A stretch of DNA of 64,000 bases from Nocardia takedensis NBRC 100417. Its GTDB lineage: Bacteria > Actinomycetota > Actinomycetes > Mycobacteriales > Mycobacteriaceae. This document shows, in pieces, positions 28,258 through 37,421 of this stretch. The first letter of the stretch is position 1, and every line of letters starts with the position of its first letter. The notes below the pieces were generated by a model. That model was not told the origin of the DNA. It searched no databases and saw only the letters and a list, made by a program, of their open reading frames with translations. The translations under genes and the position numbers were made by a program. Location: NCBI RefSeq assembly GCF_000308695.1, contig NZ_BAGG01000019.1, forward strand, positions 62,001 to 126,000, in the 5' to 3' direction.

Positions 28258-29109
28258 TCAGCCGCGTTCGGCACCCTGGGCAACCGGACGGTCGGGATCG
28301 GTGACCCACTGAGACCAAGATCCGGGATACAGCGACGCCCGCACGCCGATTGTGGCCAGGGCGAGCACGTTCACAGTCGCCGCCACACCACCACCGCAGT
28401 AGGAGCCGACCTCGCCGTCGAGGTGGGACGCGTATCGCTCGCGCAGGGCGGACTCGTCCAGCAGGTACGCCTCGCGGAGGTTCGCCGAACCGGGGAGGCT
28501 GTGCGCGCCGGGGATATGTCCGCTGGTCGGGTCGTCGGCGGACCCGGCGTAGGCGGCGGACCCTCGGGCGTCGAGCAGGTGGCCGGAACGGGCGAGGGCG
28601 GCGGCGGATTCGGCGTCGAGGGTGGGGAGTGCGCCGAGGGAGATCCGGGCGGTGCCGCCGCCTTCGGCCGGTCTGGTGTCGGTGAGTTCGCCGCCTGCGG
28701 AGACCCAGGCCGCGACGCCGCCGTCGAGGTAGCGGACGTCGGCGAGGCCCGCCCACCGCAGGACCCACCACGCGCGGGTCGCGCTGGACGGGGCGTCGGG
28801 GCTGTAGACGACGACGAGCGAGCCGTCGTGGATTCCCCAGCGGCGGACCAGGTCCGCGACTTGGTCGTGGCTGGGGAGGGGGCCGTTGCCGGAGTCGCGG
28901 GTGCGCGCGCCGACGAAGTCGGTGAAGTCCGCCGCGTGCGCGCCGGGGAGGTGACCGGCGGGTGCGGGGTCGGTGAGGGCGGCTCCCGCGGGGAGGTCCG
29001 TCCGGTCGCGGCGCACCTCGAGGACGACGATCTCGGCGCCCGCGGCGCGGGCGGTGAGCAGGTCGGCGGCGGAGATGACTGGGGAGACGGAACTCATCGC
29101 GATACTCAT
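28258..29109 (-). CDS. Thiosulfate/3-mercaptopyruvate sulfurtransferase (two rhodanese domains)
   Basis: 283 residues with two rhodanese domains. The N-terminal inactive domain ends around RYLDGGVAAW. The C-terminal domain has the catalytic loop SYCGGGVAAT with the persulfide-forming Cys at about residue 236. PGAHAADFTDF and PGAHSLPGSANL are the conserved rhodanese approach segments. It moves sulfane sulfur from thiosulfate or mercaptopyruvate to cyanide or other acceptors. Start ATG 29109 or 29097 cannot be separated; neither has a strong ribosome site. Confidence 0.92.
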   Translation of the reverse strand: MSIAMSSVSPVISAADLLTARAAGAEIVVLEVRRDRTDLPAGAALTDPAPAGHLPGAHAADFTDFVGARTRDSGNGPLPSHDQVADLVRRWGIHDGSLVVVYSPDAPSSATRAWWVLRWAGLADVRYLDGGVAAWVSAGGELTDTRPAEGGGTARISLGALPTLDAESAAALARSGHLLDARGSAAYAGSADDPTSGHIPGAHSLPGSANLREAYLLDESALRERYASHLDGEVGSYCGGGVAATVNVLALATIGVRASLYPGSWSQWVTDPDRPVAQGAERG

Positions 29110-29191
29110 CGAGCGAAGGGGTGTGACTCCGGCGACGGTAGGCGCGGGCGCGCGTCGCGGGAACGGTTGTGCTCGCTCGGATCGTTTTCCG

Positions 29192-29668
29192 CTATTTCGG
29201 TGTCACCCAGGTGGTGATGTCGGCGTGCACCACTTCGAGGCCGTGTTTGTCGAAGATGGCGACGGGCACGACGAGTTCGACGCCTTCGGTGACGGCGGCG
29301 AAATCCGGAATCTCCGGGAGTTTCGCGACGGCGCGCAATCCGGTTTCCGCCTTCGCCAGGTACCGCACGTTCATCGCTTTCGGAATCCAGCGATGCGTGG
29401 ACGGCACGGTGGCCTCGCTGAGCATTCCCATCGCCACTTCGGCCAGATTGCAGGCGGCGATCGCGTGGTAGGTGCCGAGGTGATTGTGGATGCCGAACCA
29501 TTTCGGCGCGGTCACTTCGCACAGGCCGGGTTCGAGCCGCACGACGTTGGGCAGCACGGTGCCGAAATACGGGACTCGGGCGACCATGCCGAGGGAGAAC
29601 AGCGCGTGCCCGAGTCGGTTGTCGGGCAACTTCTTCCAGCCGCGGTAGGTCGCGGTGTCTTTCGTCAT
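29192..29668 (-). CDS. DUF4442 hotdog-fold protein (thioesterase-like)
   Basis: 158 residues. The PaaI/DUF4442 hotdog pattern shows in RLEPGLCEVTAPKWFGIHNH followed by GTYHAIAACNLAEVAMGM. DUF4442 members are related to acyl-CoA thioesterases, but their substrate is not established. ATG 29668 lies just below a perfect 10-bp inverted repeat, so it is likely repressor-controlled. Confidence 0.85.
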   Translation of the reverse strand: MTKDTATYRGWKKLPDNRLGHALFSLGMVARVPYFGTVLPNVVRLEPGLCEVTAPKWFGIHNHLGTYHAIAACNLAEVAMGMLSEATVPSTHRWIPKAMNVRYLAKAETGLRAVAKLPEIPDFAAVTEGVELVVPVAIFDKHGLEVVHADITTWVTPK

Positions 29669-29671
29669 ACC

Positions 29672-29697
29672 GCTATCTTACTCCTCGGTAAGATAGC
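29672..29697. promoter_or_regulatory. Perfect palindromic operator at the DUF4442 gene start
   Basis: GCTATCTTAC, 6-bp spacer, GTAAGATAGC: a perfect 10+6+10 inverted repeat, 3 bp before the start codon of the DUF4442 gene. Size and symmetry fit a TetR- or MarR-type repressor. Confidence 0.65.
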
Positions 29698-29842
29698 TGT
29701 CTCCGGTGGTCGCGGAACAATGCGCCGTTCGAGATGCCCGCCTGTCCGAATTTTGGTAATTTGCAGCGTTGTGCCGGTTCGGCGCGACTGGGAGTCGACG
29801 CCATTCCCGTCGGCCACAGGGGATTTCGGAGATTTGAAGATC

Positions 29843-30262
29843 ATGGGTATTCGCAAGGCCGTGGCCACCGTGGGAACCGCGATCGGCATGGCCGCCCTCG
29901 GCGCCGCCGCGGCGGGCAACGCGGGCGCGGTCGTCACCGAATTCGATCCCGGTGTCGGGATCTACGGCGCGCTCGACCTCTCCCATCAGGAGACCGTCGC
30001 GCTGAACAACAGTCCCATCCCGGGCCTGCTCGATCCGCTGTGGGCGCAGCACGGCCTCTACGACACCGACCCGGCTTCCCGCCTCGACGCGGGTGCGGCC
30101 GACCCTCGCTACACCGCCGCCGACTTCTCCGACGTGGTGCGCGAGGCCGCGGTCAACGGCGGCACGGTCAGCTTCGGCATCGTCGATCCCGTCCGCCTCT
30201 ACGACGGCAACATCTGGCCCGGTCAGGAGAACAGGAACTTCCTGATCGTGCAGTTCCTCTGA
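29843..30262 (+). CDS. Small secreted protein, 139 residues
   Basis: MGIRKAVATVGTAIGMAALG with AAAAGNAGA-VV forms a signal peptide. The mature ~110 residues start VTEFDPGVGIYG and end RNFLIVQFL and contain no Cys and no recognised domain. ATG 29843 follows GAAG. A terminator follows directly. Function unknown. Confidence 0.8.
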   Translation: MGIRKAVATVGTAIGMAALGAAAAGNAGAVVTEFDPGVGIYGALDLSHQETVALNNSPIPGLLDPLWAQHGLYDTDPASRLDAGAADPRYTAADFSDVVREAAVNGGTVSFGIVDPVRLYDGNIWPGQENRNFLIVQFL

Positions 30263-30275
30263 GTCGTGCGCCCGG

Positions 30276-30305
30276 ACGCCCGGCGGCCGATGGGTCGCCG
30301 GGCGT
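30276..30305 (+). terminator. Terminator after the small secreted protein gene
   Basis: A perfect 10-bp stem (ACGCCCGGCG with CGCCGGGCGT) and 10-nt loop, 14 bp after the stop codon. Confidence 0.75.
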
Positions 30306-30862
30306 GACGGGTCACCTGGCGTTCTGCCGCCGGGGCGGCGACAGGGTGCACTGCTCGCGGCGAGGACGTGCGCTGCCAGGGGATGGCGCCAACGGTGAGG
30401 AAGGCGCGCGAAGGGTTAGGGGCGCGCCCGGGAAAACCGCCGCTGAGCGGCGCATCGAGCGCTAGTGGGGGGTGGATTTGAGATGTCGAACGGGCATCGG
30501 GCATACTGTTCGGGTTGCCTTGAACAGGGCCATGCCCATTCCTCGTGAATCGGTCTCGGTCGGACAAGGCTTAGCAGTACCCCTTCTGTACTCCGCTGGT
30601 GATCAGCGCGGGTACGTCCGGGACAGAAGTTCCAGGCCCGAGGTGAAGTCTTCGATCCGGGCACAGGAATGAGCGGCAGGGCGACACGCCCGACCGCGTG
30701 TGCCGGAGAACCATGACAGATGAACAGCGGCGAGGATCGGGCGCGCCCGGTCGAGGTCTCACTGAGGATCTCCACACCGTGTGTTCGGGCTGTGCAAATG
30801 AGGGTGGTTCGGCCGCTTCGGCGACCGGATCACGAACGTAAGCGGAGAAAAGGACACTTAGC
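30306..30862 (+). promoter_or_regulatory. Long leader/promoter region of the S10 operon
   Basis: 557 bp without a supported gene, upstream of rpsJ. A possible promoter is TTGAGA (30478-30483) with CATACT/TACTGT at 30502-30509. A small CGCTG-CAGCG hairpin follows near 30595. Such a leader could carry autoregulation by a ribosomal protein, but I do not see a convincing L4-type structure by eye. Confidence 0.35.
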
Positions 30863-31168
30863 GTGGCGGGACAAAAGATCCGCATCAGGCTGAAGGCCTA
30901 CGACCACGAGGCGATCGACGCGTCCGCGCGCAAGATCGTCGAGACGGTGACCCGTACGGGAGCCCGTGTGGTCGGCCCGGTGCCGTTGCCCACCGAGAAG
31001 AACGTGTACTGCGTCATCCGTTCGCCGCACAAGTACAAGGACTCGCGCGAGCACTTCGAGATGCGCACCCACAAGCGGCTGATCGACATCCTCGACCCGA
31101 CGCCGAAGACGGTCGACGCGCTCATGCGCATCGACCTGCCGGCCAGTGTCGACGTCAACATTCAGTGA
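30863..31168 (+). CDS. rpsJ: Small ribosomal subunit protein uS10
   Basis: 101 residues, GTG start with AAAGGA upstream. The sequence ([42 protein letters not shown]) is characteristic of S10/NusE, which sits in the 30S head and also joins NusB in antitermination. First gene of the S10 operon. Confidence 0.98.
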   Translation: MAGQKIRIRLKAYDHEAIDASARKIVETVTRTGARVVGPVPLPTEKNVYCVIRSPHKYKDSREHFEMRTHKRLIDILDPTPKTVDALMRIDLPASVDVNIQ

Positions 31169-31185
31169 CGGCGGTAGGAATTCGA

Positions 31186-31860
31186 ATGACTGACAGCATC
31201 GACCGAAAGAACCGGCCCGCGGCCGGCATCCTGGGCACCAAGCTCGGAATGACCCAGGTCTTCGACGACAAGAACCGCGTTGTTCCGGTCACCGTCATCA
31301 AGGCGGGCCCGAACGTCGTCACCCAGATCCGCACCCTGGAGACCGACGGCTACAGCGCCGTGCAGGTCGCCTTCGGCGCCATCGACCCGCGCAAGGTCAA
31401 CAAGCCGGTCTCCGGCCAGTTCGCCAAGGCCGGCGTCACCCCGCGCCGTCACGTGGTCGAGATCCGCGTCGCCGACGCGTCCACCTTCGAGGTCGGCCAG
31501 GAGATCTCCGCCGACGTCTTCGAAGAGGGCTCCTACGTCGACGTCACCGGCACCAGCAAGGGCAAGGGCTTCGCCGGCACCATGAAGCGCCACGGCTTCC
31601 GCGGCCAGGGCGCCTCGCACGGCGCGCAGGCCGTGCACCGCCGCCCGGGCTCCATCGGTGGCTGCGCCACCCCCGGTCGCGTGTTCAAGGGCATGCGCAT
31701 GTCGGGCCGGATGGGCAACGACCGCGTGACCACCCAGAACCTCTCGGTTCACAAGGTGGACGCCGAGAACGGCCTGCTGCTGATCAAGGGAGCGATCCCG
31801 GGTCGCCGCGGCGGCGTCGTGATCGTCAAGAGCGCCGTGAAGGGTGGTGCGCACGCATGA
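31186..31860 (+). CDS. rplC: Large ribosomal subunit protein uL3
   Basis: 224 residues from ATG 31186 with AGGA 7 bases upstream; a GTG at 31165 would overlap rpsJ and lacks a ribosome site. [15 protein letters not shown] and [19 protein letters not shown] are L3 hallmarks. It binds 23S rRNA near the peptidyl-transferase centre. It overlaps rplD by ATGA. Confidence 0.98.
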   Translation: MTDSIDRKNRPAAGILGTKLGMTQVFDDKNRVVPVTVIKAGPNVVTQIRTLETDGYSAVQVAFGAIDPRKVNKPVSGQFAKAGVTPRRHVVEIRVADASTFEVGQEISADVFEEGSYVDVTGTSKGKGFAGTMKRHGFRGQGASHGAQAVHRRPGSIGGCATPGRVFKGMRMSGRMGNDRVTTQNLSVHKVDAENGLLLIKGAIPGRRGGVVIVKSAVKGGAHA

Positions 31861-32537
31861 GCGTGGATACTCAGAAGAAAGCCGCGAACCTGACCCTTCC
31901 GGTCAAGGAGATCGGCGGCAAGACCAACGGCACCGTCGACCTCCCCGCCGAGATCTTCGACGTGCCCGCCAACATCGCCCTGCTGCACCAGGTCGTGGTG
32001 GCCCAGCTGGCCGCGGCCCGTCAGGGCACCCACGCGACCAAGACCCGCGGACAGGTTTCCGGCGGCGGCAAGAAGCCGTACCGCCAGAAGGGCACCGGCC
32101 GCGCCCGCCAGGGCTCGACCCGCGCGCCGCAGTTCGCCGGTGGTGGCACCGTCCACGGCCCGCAGCCGCGTGACTACAGCCAGCGCACCCCCAAGAAGAT
32201 GAAGGCCGCCGCCCTGCGCGGAGCCCTCTCCGACCGGGCGCGCAACGAACGCATCCACGTCGTCACCGAACTGGTGGCCGGGCAGACCCCGTCGACCAAG
32301 ACCGCCAAGTCCTTCCTGGCCGAGCTCTCGGACCGCAAGAAGTTCCTGGTCGTCGTCGGTCGCGAGGATCTCGCCGCCTGGAAGAGCGTGGCGAACCTGC
32401 AGAACGTGCTGCCGATCGCACCGGATCAGCTCAACACCTACGACGTGCTCAACAGCGACGACGTGGTGTTCAGCGTGGAGGCGCTCAACGCTTTCGTCCA
32501 CGGTCCGGCGGAAGCGGCCCAGGAGGAGAGCAAGTGA
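31857..32537 (+). CDS. rplD: Large ribosomal subunit protein uL4
   Basis: 226 residues. The conserved extended loop shows as [19 protein letters not shown] and [15 protein letters not shown]. In enteric bacteria L4 represses its own S10 operon; whether this occurs here is unknown. ATGA overlap with rplC and GTGA overlap with rplW. Confidence 0.98.
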   Translation: MSVDTQKKAANLTLPVKEIGGKTNGTVDLPAEIFDVPANIALLHQVVVAQLAAARQGTHATKTRGQVSGGGKKPYRQKGTGRARQGSTRAPQFAGGGTVHGPQPRDYSQRTPKKMKAAALRGALSDRARNERIHVVTELVAGQTPSTKTAKSFLAELSDRKKFLVVVGREDLAAWKSVANLQNVLPIAPDQLNTYDVLNSDDVVFSVEALNAFVHGPAEAAQEESK

Positions 32538-32839
32538 CCACCATCGCCGACCCCCGCGACATCCTGCTGGCGCCGGTCATCTCGGAGAAGTCCTACGGAC
32601 TCATCGAAGAGGGCACCTACACCTTCATCGTGCACCCGGACTCCAACAAGACGCAGATCAAGATCGCCGTCGAGAAGGTTTTCGGTGTGAAGGTGACCAG
32701 CGTCAACACCGCCAACCGTCAGGGCAAGCGCAAGCGGACCCGCTTCGGTTACGGCAAGCGCAAGGACACCAAGCGTGCGCTCGTGACCATCTCGGCCGAC
32801 AGCAAGCCCATCGAGATCTTCGGAGGCCCGGTCGCGTAA
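32534..32839 (+). CDS. rplW: Large ribosomal subunit protein uL23
   Basis: 101 residues, GTG start in an overlap with rpl[21 protein letters not shown] and [16 protein letters not shown] are typical of L23, which forms part of the exit-tunnel rim and docks trigger factor and SRP. Confidence 0.98.
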   Translation: MTTIADPRDILLAPVISEKSYGLIEEGTYTFIVHPDSNKTQIKIAVEKVFGVKVTSVNTANRQGKRKRTRFGYGKRKDTKRALVTISADSKPIEIFGGPVA

Positions 32840-32872
32840 GCGGACGGGAGTCCAGAAAGCAGAGAAGAACTC

Positions 32873-33709
32873 ATGGCAATTCGTAAGTACAAGCCGACAA
32901 CCCCGGGTAGGCGCGGGTCCTCCGTCTCGGACTTCGCCGAGATCACCCGGTCGACTCCCGAGAAGTCGCTGCTGCGCCCGCTGACCAAGAGCGGCGGCCG
33001 CAACGCGCACGGACGGATCACCACCCGTCACCGCGGCGGCGGCCACAAGCGTGCCTACCGTCTGATCGACTTCCGTCGACTGGACAAGGACGGCATCCCG
33101 GCCAAGGTCGCGCACATCGAGTACGACCCGAACCGCACCGCCAACATCGCGCTGCTGCACTTCGTGGACGGCGAGAAGCGCTACATCATCGCCCCCAAGG
33201 GCGTGACGCAGGGCACCCCGATCGAGTCCGGCCCCACGGCCGACATCAAGCCGGGCAACAACCTGCCGCTGCGCAACATCCCCACCGGTACGACCATCCA
33301 CGCGGTGGAACTGCGTCCCGGCGGCGGCGCCAAGCTGGCCCGTTCCGCGGGTAACAGCATCCAGCTGCTGGGCAAGGAAGGGCCGTACGCGACCCTGCGT
33401 CTGCCCTCCGGTGAGATCCGTCGCGTCGACGTGCGCTGCCGCGCCACCGTCGGCGAGGTCGGCAACGCCGAGCAGTCGAACATCAACTGGGGCAAGGCCG
33501 GCCGTATGCGCTGGAAGGGCCGCAGGCCCACCGTCCGCGGTGTCGTCATGAACCCTGTCGACCACCCGCACGGCGGTGGTGAGGGCAAGACCTCCGGTGG
33601 TCGCCACCCGGTCTCGCCGTGGGGGCAGCCGGAAGGCCGCACCCGCAAACCCAACCGCCCGAGCGACAAGCTCATCGTCCGCCGTCGCAAGACCGGCAAG
33701 AAGCGCTGA
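32873..33709 (+). CDS. rplB: Large ribosomal subunit protein uL2
   Basis: 278 residues. [37 protein letters not shown] and the C-terminal [18 protein letters not shown] (with the conserved functional His) identify L2, required for subunit joining. ATG 32873 follows AGAGAAG. Confidence 0.98.
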   Translation: MAIRKYKPTTPGRRGSSVSDFAEITRSTPEKSLLRPLTKSGGRNAHGRITTRHRGGGHKRAYRLIDFRRLDKDGIPAKVAHIEYDPNRTANIALLHFVDGEKRYIIAPKGVTQGTPIESGPTADIKPGNNLPLRNIPTGTTIHAVELRPGGGAKLARSAGNSIQLLGKEGPYATLRLPSGEIRRVDVRCRATVGEVGNAEQSNINWGKAGRMRWKGRRPTVRGVVMNPVDHPHGGGEGKTSGGRHPVSPWGQPEGRTRKPNRPSDKLIVRRRKTGKKR

Positions 33710-33724
33710 AGGAGGAGGTAACAA

Positions 33725-34006
33725 ATGCCACGCAGCCTCAAGAAGGGCCCGTTCGTCGACGACCACCTCCTCGCGAAGGTGGACGTCCAGAACGAGAAGG
33801 GCACCAAGCAGGTCATCAAGACCTGGTCCCGCCGTTCGACCATCATCCCCGATTTCATCGGACACACCTTCGCCGTCCACGACGGTCGCAAGCACGTTCC
33901 GGTGTTCGTCTCGGACAACATGGTCGGGCACAAGCTGGGTGAGTTCGCGCCCACCCGCACGTTCAAGAGCCATGTCAAGGACGATCGGAAGAGCAAGCGG
34001 CGATGA
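33725..34006 (+). CDS. rpsS: Small ribosomal subunit protein uS19
   Basis: 93 residues. [19 protein letters not shown] and [18 protein letters not shown] are typical of S19 of the 30S head. A strong GGAGGAGG lies upstream. Confidence 0.98.
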   Translation: MPRSLKKGPFVDDHLLAKVDVQNEKGTKQVIKTWSRRSTIIPDFIGHTFAVHDGRKHVPVFVSDNMVGHKLGEFAPTRTFKSHVKDDRKSKRR

Positions 34007-34428
34007 GCGAAGCGAAGAGCGATCAAGCACTGCTGAGCGCCCCCAACCCGACGGCGCGCGCGACCGCGAAGCACGTTCGTGTGACCCCGATGAAGGCGCG
34101 TCGCGTCGTGGACCTGGTCCGCGGCAAGCGCGTCGAGGATGCCCTGGCGATCCTGAAGTTCGCGCCCCAGGCCGCGAGCGAGCCGGTCGCCAAGGTCGTG
34201 GCCAGCGCCGCGGCGAACGCCGAGAACAACCTCGGCCTCAACCCGGCCACCCTGGTCATCTCGACGGCCTACGTCGACGAGGGTGCGACCATGAAGCGTT
34301 TCCAGCCGCGCGCCCAGGGCCGCGCGTTCCGGATCCGCAAGCGCACCAGCCACATCACCATCGAGGTCGAGAGCGTTCCCACCGCCGGTGGATCCACTCG
34401 TAACCGCCGGAAGGGAGGGGCAAAGTAA
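34003..34428 (+). CDS. rplV: Large ribosomal subunit protein uL22
   Basis: 141 residues. The core [19 protein letters not shown] and the tunnel loop region [20 protein letters not shown] identify L22. ATGA overlap with rpsS; rpsC begins immediately after its stop. Confidence 0.98.
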   Translation: MSEAKSDQALLSAPNPTARATAKHVRVTPMKARRVVDLVRGKRVEDALAILKFAPQAASEPVAKVVASAAANAENNLGLNPATLVISTAYVDEGATMKRFQPRAQGRAFRIRKRTSHITIEVESVPTAGGSTRNRRKGGAK

Positions 34429-35235
<807 letters not shown>

Positions 35236-35239
35236 CGCA

Positions 35240-35656
35240 ATGCTGATGCCTCGCAAGGTCAAGCACCGCAAGCAGCATCACCCCGGCCGTTCCGGCATGG
35301 CCAAGGGCGGCACCTCGGTGGCGTTCGGCGAGTTCGGCATCCAGGCGCTGGAGCCGGCGTACGTGACCAACCGGCAGATCGAGTCGGCGCGTATCGCGAT
35401 GACCCGCCACATCAAGCGTGGCGGCAAGATCTGGATCAACATCTACCCGGATCGCCCGCTCACCAAGAAGCCCGCCGAGACCCGCATGGGTTCCGGTAAG
35501 GGTTCGCCCGAGTGGTGGGTCGCGAACGTCAAGCCCGGTCGGGTGATGTTCGAGATGAGCTACCCCAACGAGGAGACCGCTCGTGAGGCCCTGCGCCGCG
35601 CGATGCACAAGCTCCCGATGAAGTGCAGGATCGTGACCAGGGAGGAGCAGTTCTGA
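35240..35656 (+). CDS. rplP: Large ribosomal subunit protein uL16
   Basis: 138 residues. [19 protein letters not shown] and [18 protein letters not shown] identify L16, which helps position A-site tRNA. It starts 4 bp after rpsC; its stop shares one base with the rpmC start. Confidence 0.98.
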   Translation: MLMPRKVKHRKQHHPGRSGMAKGGTSVAFGEFGIQALEPAYVTNRQIESARIAMTRHIKRGGKIWINIYPDRPLTKKPAETRMGSGKGSPEWWVANVKPGRVMFEMSYPNEETAREALRRAMHKLPMKCRIVTREEQF

Positions 35657-35895
35657 TGGCTACCGGAACACCGGCCGCAGAGCTCCGCGAGCTCACCGAA
35701 GACGAACTCGTCTCCCGCCTGCGTGAGTCGAAGGAAGAGCTGTTCAACCTGCGCTTCCAGATGGCCACGGGCCAGCTCGACAACAACCGTCGGCTGCGCG
35801 TCGTCCGCCACGAGATCGCGCGCATCTACACGGTCATGCGCGAGCGCGAGCTCGGCCTGGCCACCGCACCTGCTGGCAAGGGAGACGCCGCGTGA
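35656..35895 (+). CDS. rpmC: Large ribosomal subunit protein uL29
   Basis: 79 residues from ATG 35656, which overlaps the rplP stop (TGATG) and has GGAGGAG upstream. The helical [20 protein letters not shown] and [19 protein letters not shown] are typical of L29 at the exit tunnel. Confidence 0.98.
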   Translation: MATGTPAAELRELTEDELVSRLRESKEELFNLRFQMATGQLDNNRRLRVVRHEIARIYTVMRERELGLATAPAGKGDAA

Positions 35896-36164
35896 GTGAC
35901 AAGACGAAAGAGGAGCGTGGCAGCCGCAAGGTCCGTAGCGGCTACGTCGTCTCCGACAAGATGAACAAGACGATCGTCGTCGAGCTGGAAGACCGTCACC
36001 GGCACCCGCTCTACGGCAAGATCATCCGCACCACCTCCAAGGTCAAGGCCCACGACGAGAACGAGATCGCCGGCATCGGCGACCGCGTTCAGCTCATGGA
36101 GACCCGCCCCCTGTCCGCCACCAAGCGCTGGCGGCTGGTGGAGGTCCTGGAGCGCGCCAAGTAG
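35892..36164 (+). CDS. rpsQ: Small ribosomal subunit protein uS17
   Basis: 90 residues, GTG start in a GTGA overlap with rpm[21 protein letters not shown] and [17 protein letters not shown] are typical of S17. It is the last gene of this unit. A strong terminator follows and rplN is not next, the same break seen in Mycobacterium. Confidence 0.98.
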   Translation: MSDKTKEERGSRKVRSGYVVSDKMNKTIVVELEDRHRHPLYGKIIRTTSKVKAHDENEIAGIGDRVQLMETRPLSATKRWRLVEVLERAK

Positions 36165-36182
36165 GCCCACCCAGGTCGTGCC

Positions 36183-36217
36183 CGAAGGCCCGGTACCCCA
36201 TCGGTACCGGGCCTTCG
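36183..36217 (+). terminator. S10 operon terminator
   Basis: A perfect 15-bp stem containing AAGGCCCGGTACC and GGTACCGGGCCTT with a 5-nt loop, 19 bp after the rpsQ stop. Confidence 0.92.
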
Positions 36218-36315
36218 TCCATTCGAACTCGCTGCATAACTCATCGACGTCGATACCGTGCGGATAGAGAGCGATCACCGATGGGTCGTGGTGGCAATTC
36301 TGGAATCATCGAGGC

Positions 36316-36528
36316 GTGGCTTGGACAGTGAGATTTCCCGAGGATGAAGAGTCCGCGCTCGATATGCAGGCCGACGCCGAGGGGCGGTCGAAGAACGAGG
36401 TCCTTCGCGACGCCTTCAAGCAGTATCTGGCGCGGAACCGGACCTGGCCGGAACCGCTGCTGACCGATGATCAGACTTTCGATCTCGGGGGCTCGATCAG
36501 CAAGCAGGACATCCGTGGCAGGCGCTGA
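36316..36528 (+). CDS. Ribbon-helix-helix (CopG-type) protein, probable orphan antitoxin
   Basis: 70 residues from GTG 36316. WTVRFPEDEESALDMQADAE then GRSKNEVLRDAFKQYLARN is a ribbon-helix-helix fold, followed by a flexible tail resembling antitoxin C-termini that bind Doc- or PIN-type toxins. The 83-bp gap to the next gene contains no toxin gene, so it may be orphaned. No good ribosome site is visible; the transcript may be leaderless. Confidence 0.7.
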   Translation: MAWTVRFPEDEESALDMQADAEGRSKNEVLRDAFKQYLARNRTWPEPLLTDDQTFDLGGSISKQDIRGRR

Positions 36529-36611
36529 GGCTCTGCTCGGGGGGCGGTTCGGGGGTGGGTCTGGTTTGCTGGAGTGGGTGATCGTGGGCCTGTGACGCGG
36601 GAGGTTTCGTA

Positions 36612-37415
36612 GTGGGTTACGTGCGGATCGAGCGGGATGGGCTGCGGGAGCAGTTGGTGGGGGTCGGGATCGCGGGGGAGGTCGCGACGCCTCGGGAGGG
36701 GAATCTGGAGCATTACCGGCGGATGGTGGCGAAGAATCCGCGGTACCAGTTCGGGTTGGTGTTGAAGGACTGGACCTTCGAGGAGATCCTCGACACGATG
36801 GTGCGGTTGTGCGGGGTGAATCCCGATCCGCGGCATGTGCGCGGAATCGACACGATCGACCCCGAATTGACCATCGACGCGCTCGAGGCGATGGGGGAGC
36901 GGATCGGGCAGGCGGCGGCGCGGCGGGAGACGGTGGTGTTGGCGACCGGGCATCCGGCCACGTTGATGGGGGTGTATCGGGCGGTCGAGGACAGGTTGCG
37001 GGCTGCGGGGTGCACGGTGTTGACGCCCGCCGCCGGTTGGTCGTACGAGGCCGAGGAGTATTACGGGTCGCCATATCGCGAACTGCGGTACGAGGGCGGG
37101 GTGGCGGCATTGGTCGGGGCGGCAGGGGAGCCCGCGCACACCCACGATCCACGGCCGATGCGAGTCATGTTGCGCGAGTTGACGAACGGGCCGTGGCCGG
37201 ATCTGATGATCGCCGACCACGGGTGGGCCGGTGCGGCAGGCGAGGCCGGGATCGACACCGTCGGGTTCGCCGACTGCAACGATCCGGCACTGTTCGCGGG
37301 CCAGGTCGAAGGCAAGATCCGGGTGACGGTCCCGCTCGACGACGGCATCCGCCCCGCCGAACACTATCTGCCGATGACCGGATACCTGTTGGCGCGAGCG
37401 GGATTCACCGACTGA
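36612..37415 (+). CDS. Conserved actinobacterial protein annotated in relatives as a phosphatase
   Basis: 267 residues from GTG 36612 with GGGAGG upstream. IAGEVATPREGNLEHYRRM, RGIDTIDPELTIDALEAMG, LATGHPATLMGVYRAVED and LMIADHGWAGAAGEAGIDTVGFADCNDPALF are the conserved blocks. I recognise the family from streptomycete and nocardial genomes, where it is labelled phosphatase, but I know of no biochemical proof. The conserved GHP and ADHGW segments could hold metal or phosphate ligands. It ends 6 bp from the convergent DUF2637-like gene. Confidence 0.65.
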   Translation: MGYVRIERDGLREQLVGVGIAGEVATPREGNLEHYRRMVAKNPRYQFGLVLKDWTFEEILDTMVRLCGVNPDPRHVRGIDTIDPELTIDALEAMGERIGQAAARRETVVLATGHPATLMGVYRAVEDRLRAAGCTVLTPAAGWSYEAEEYYGSPYRELRYEGGVAALVGAAGEPAHTHDPRPMRVMLRELTNGPWPDLMIADHGWAGAAGEAGIDTVGFADCNDPALFAGQVEGKIRVTVPLDDGIRPAEHYLPMTGYLLARAGFTD

Positions 37416-37421
37416 GCCGGT

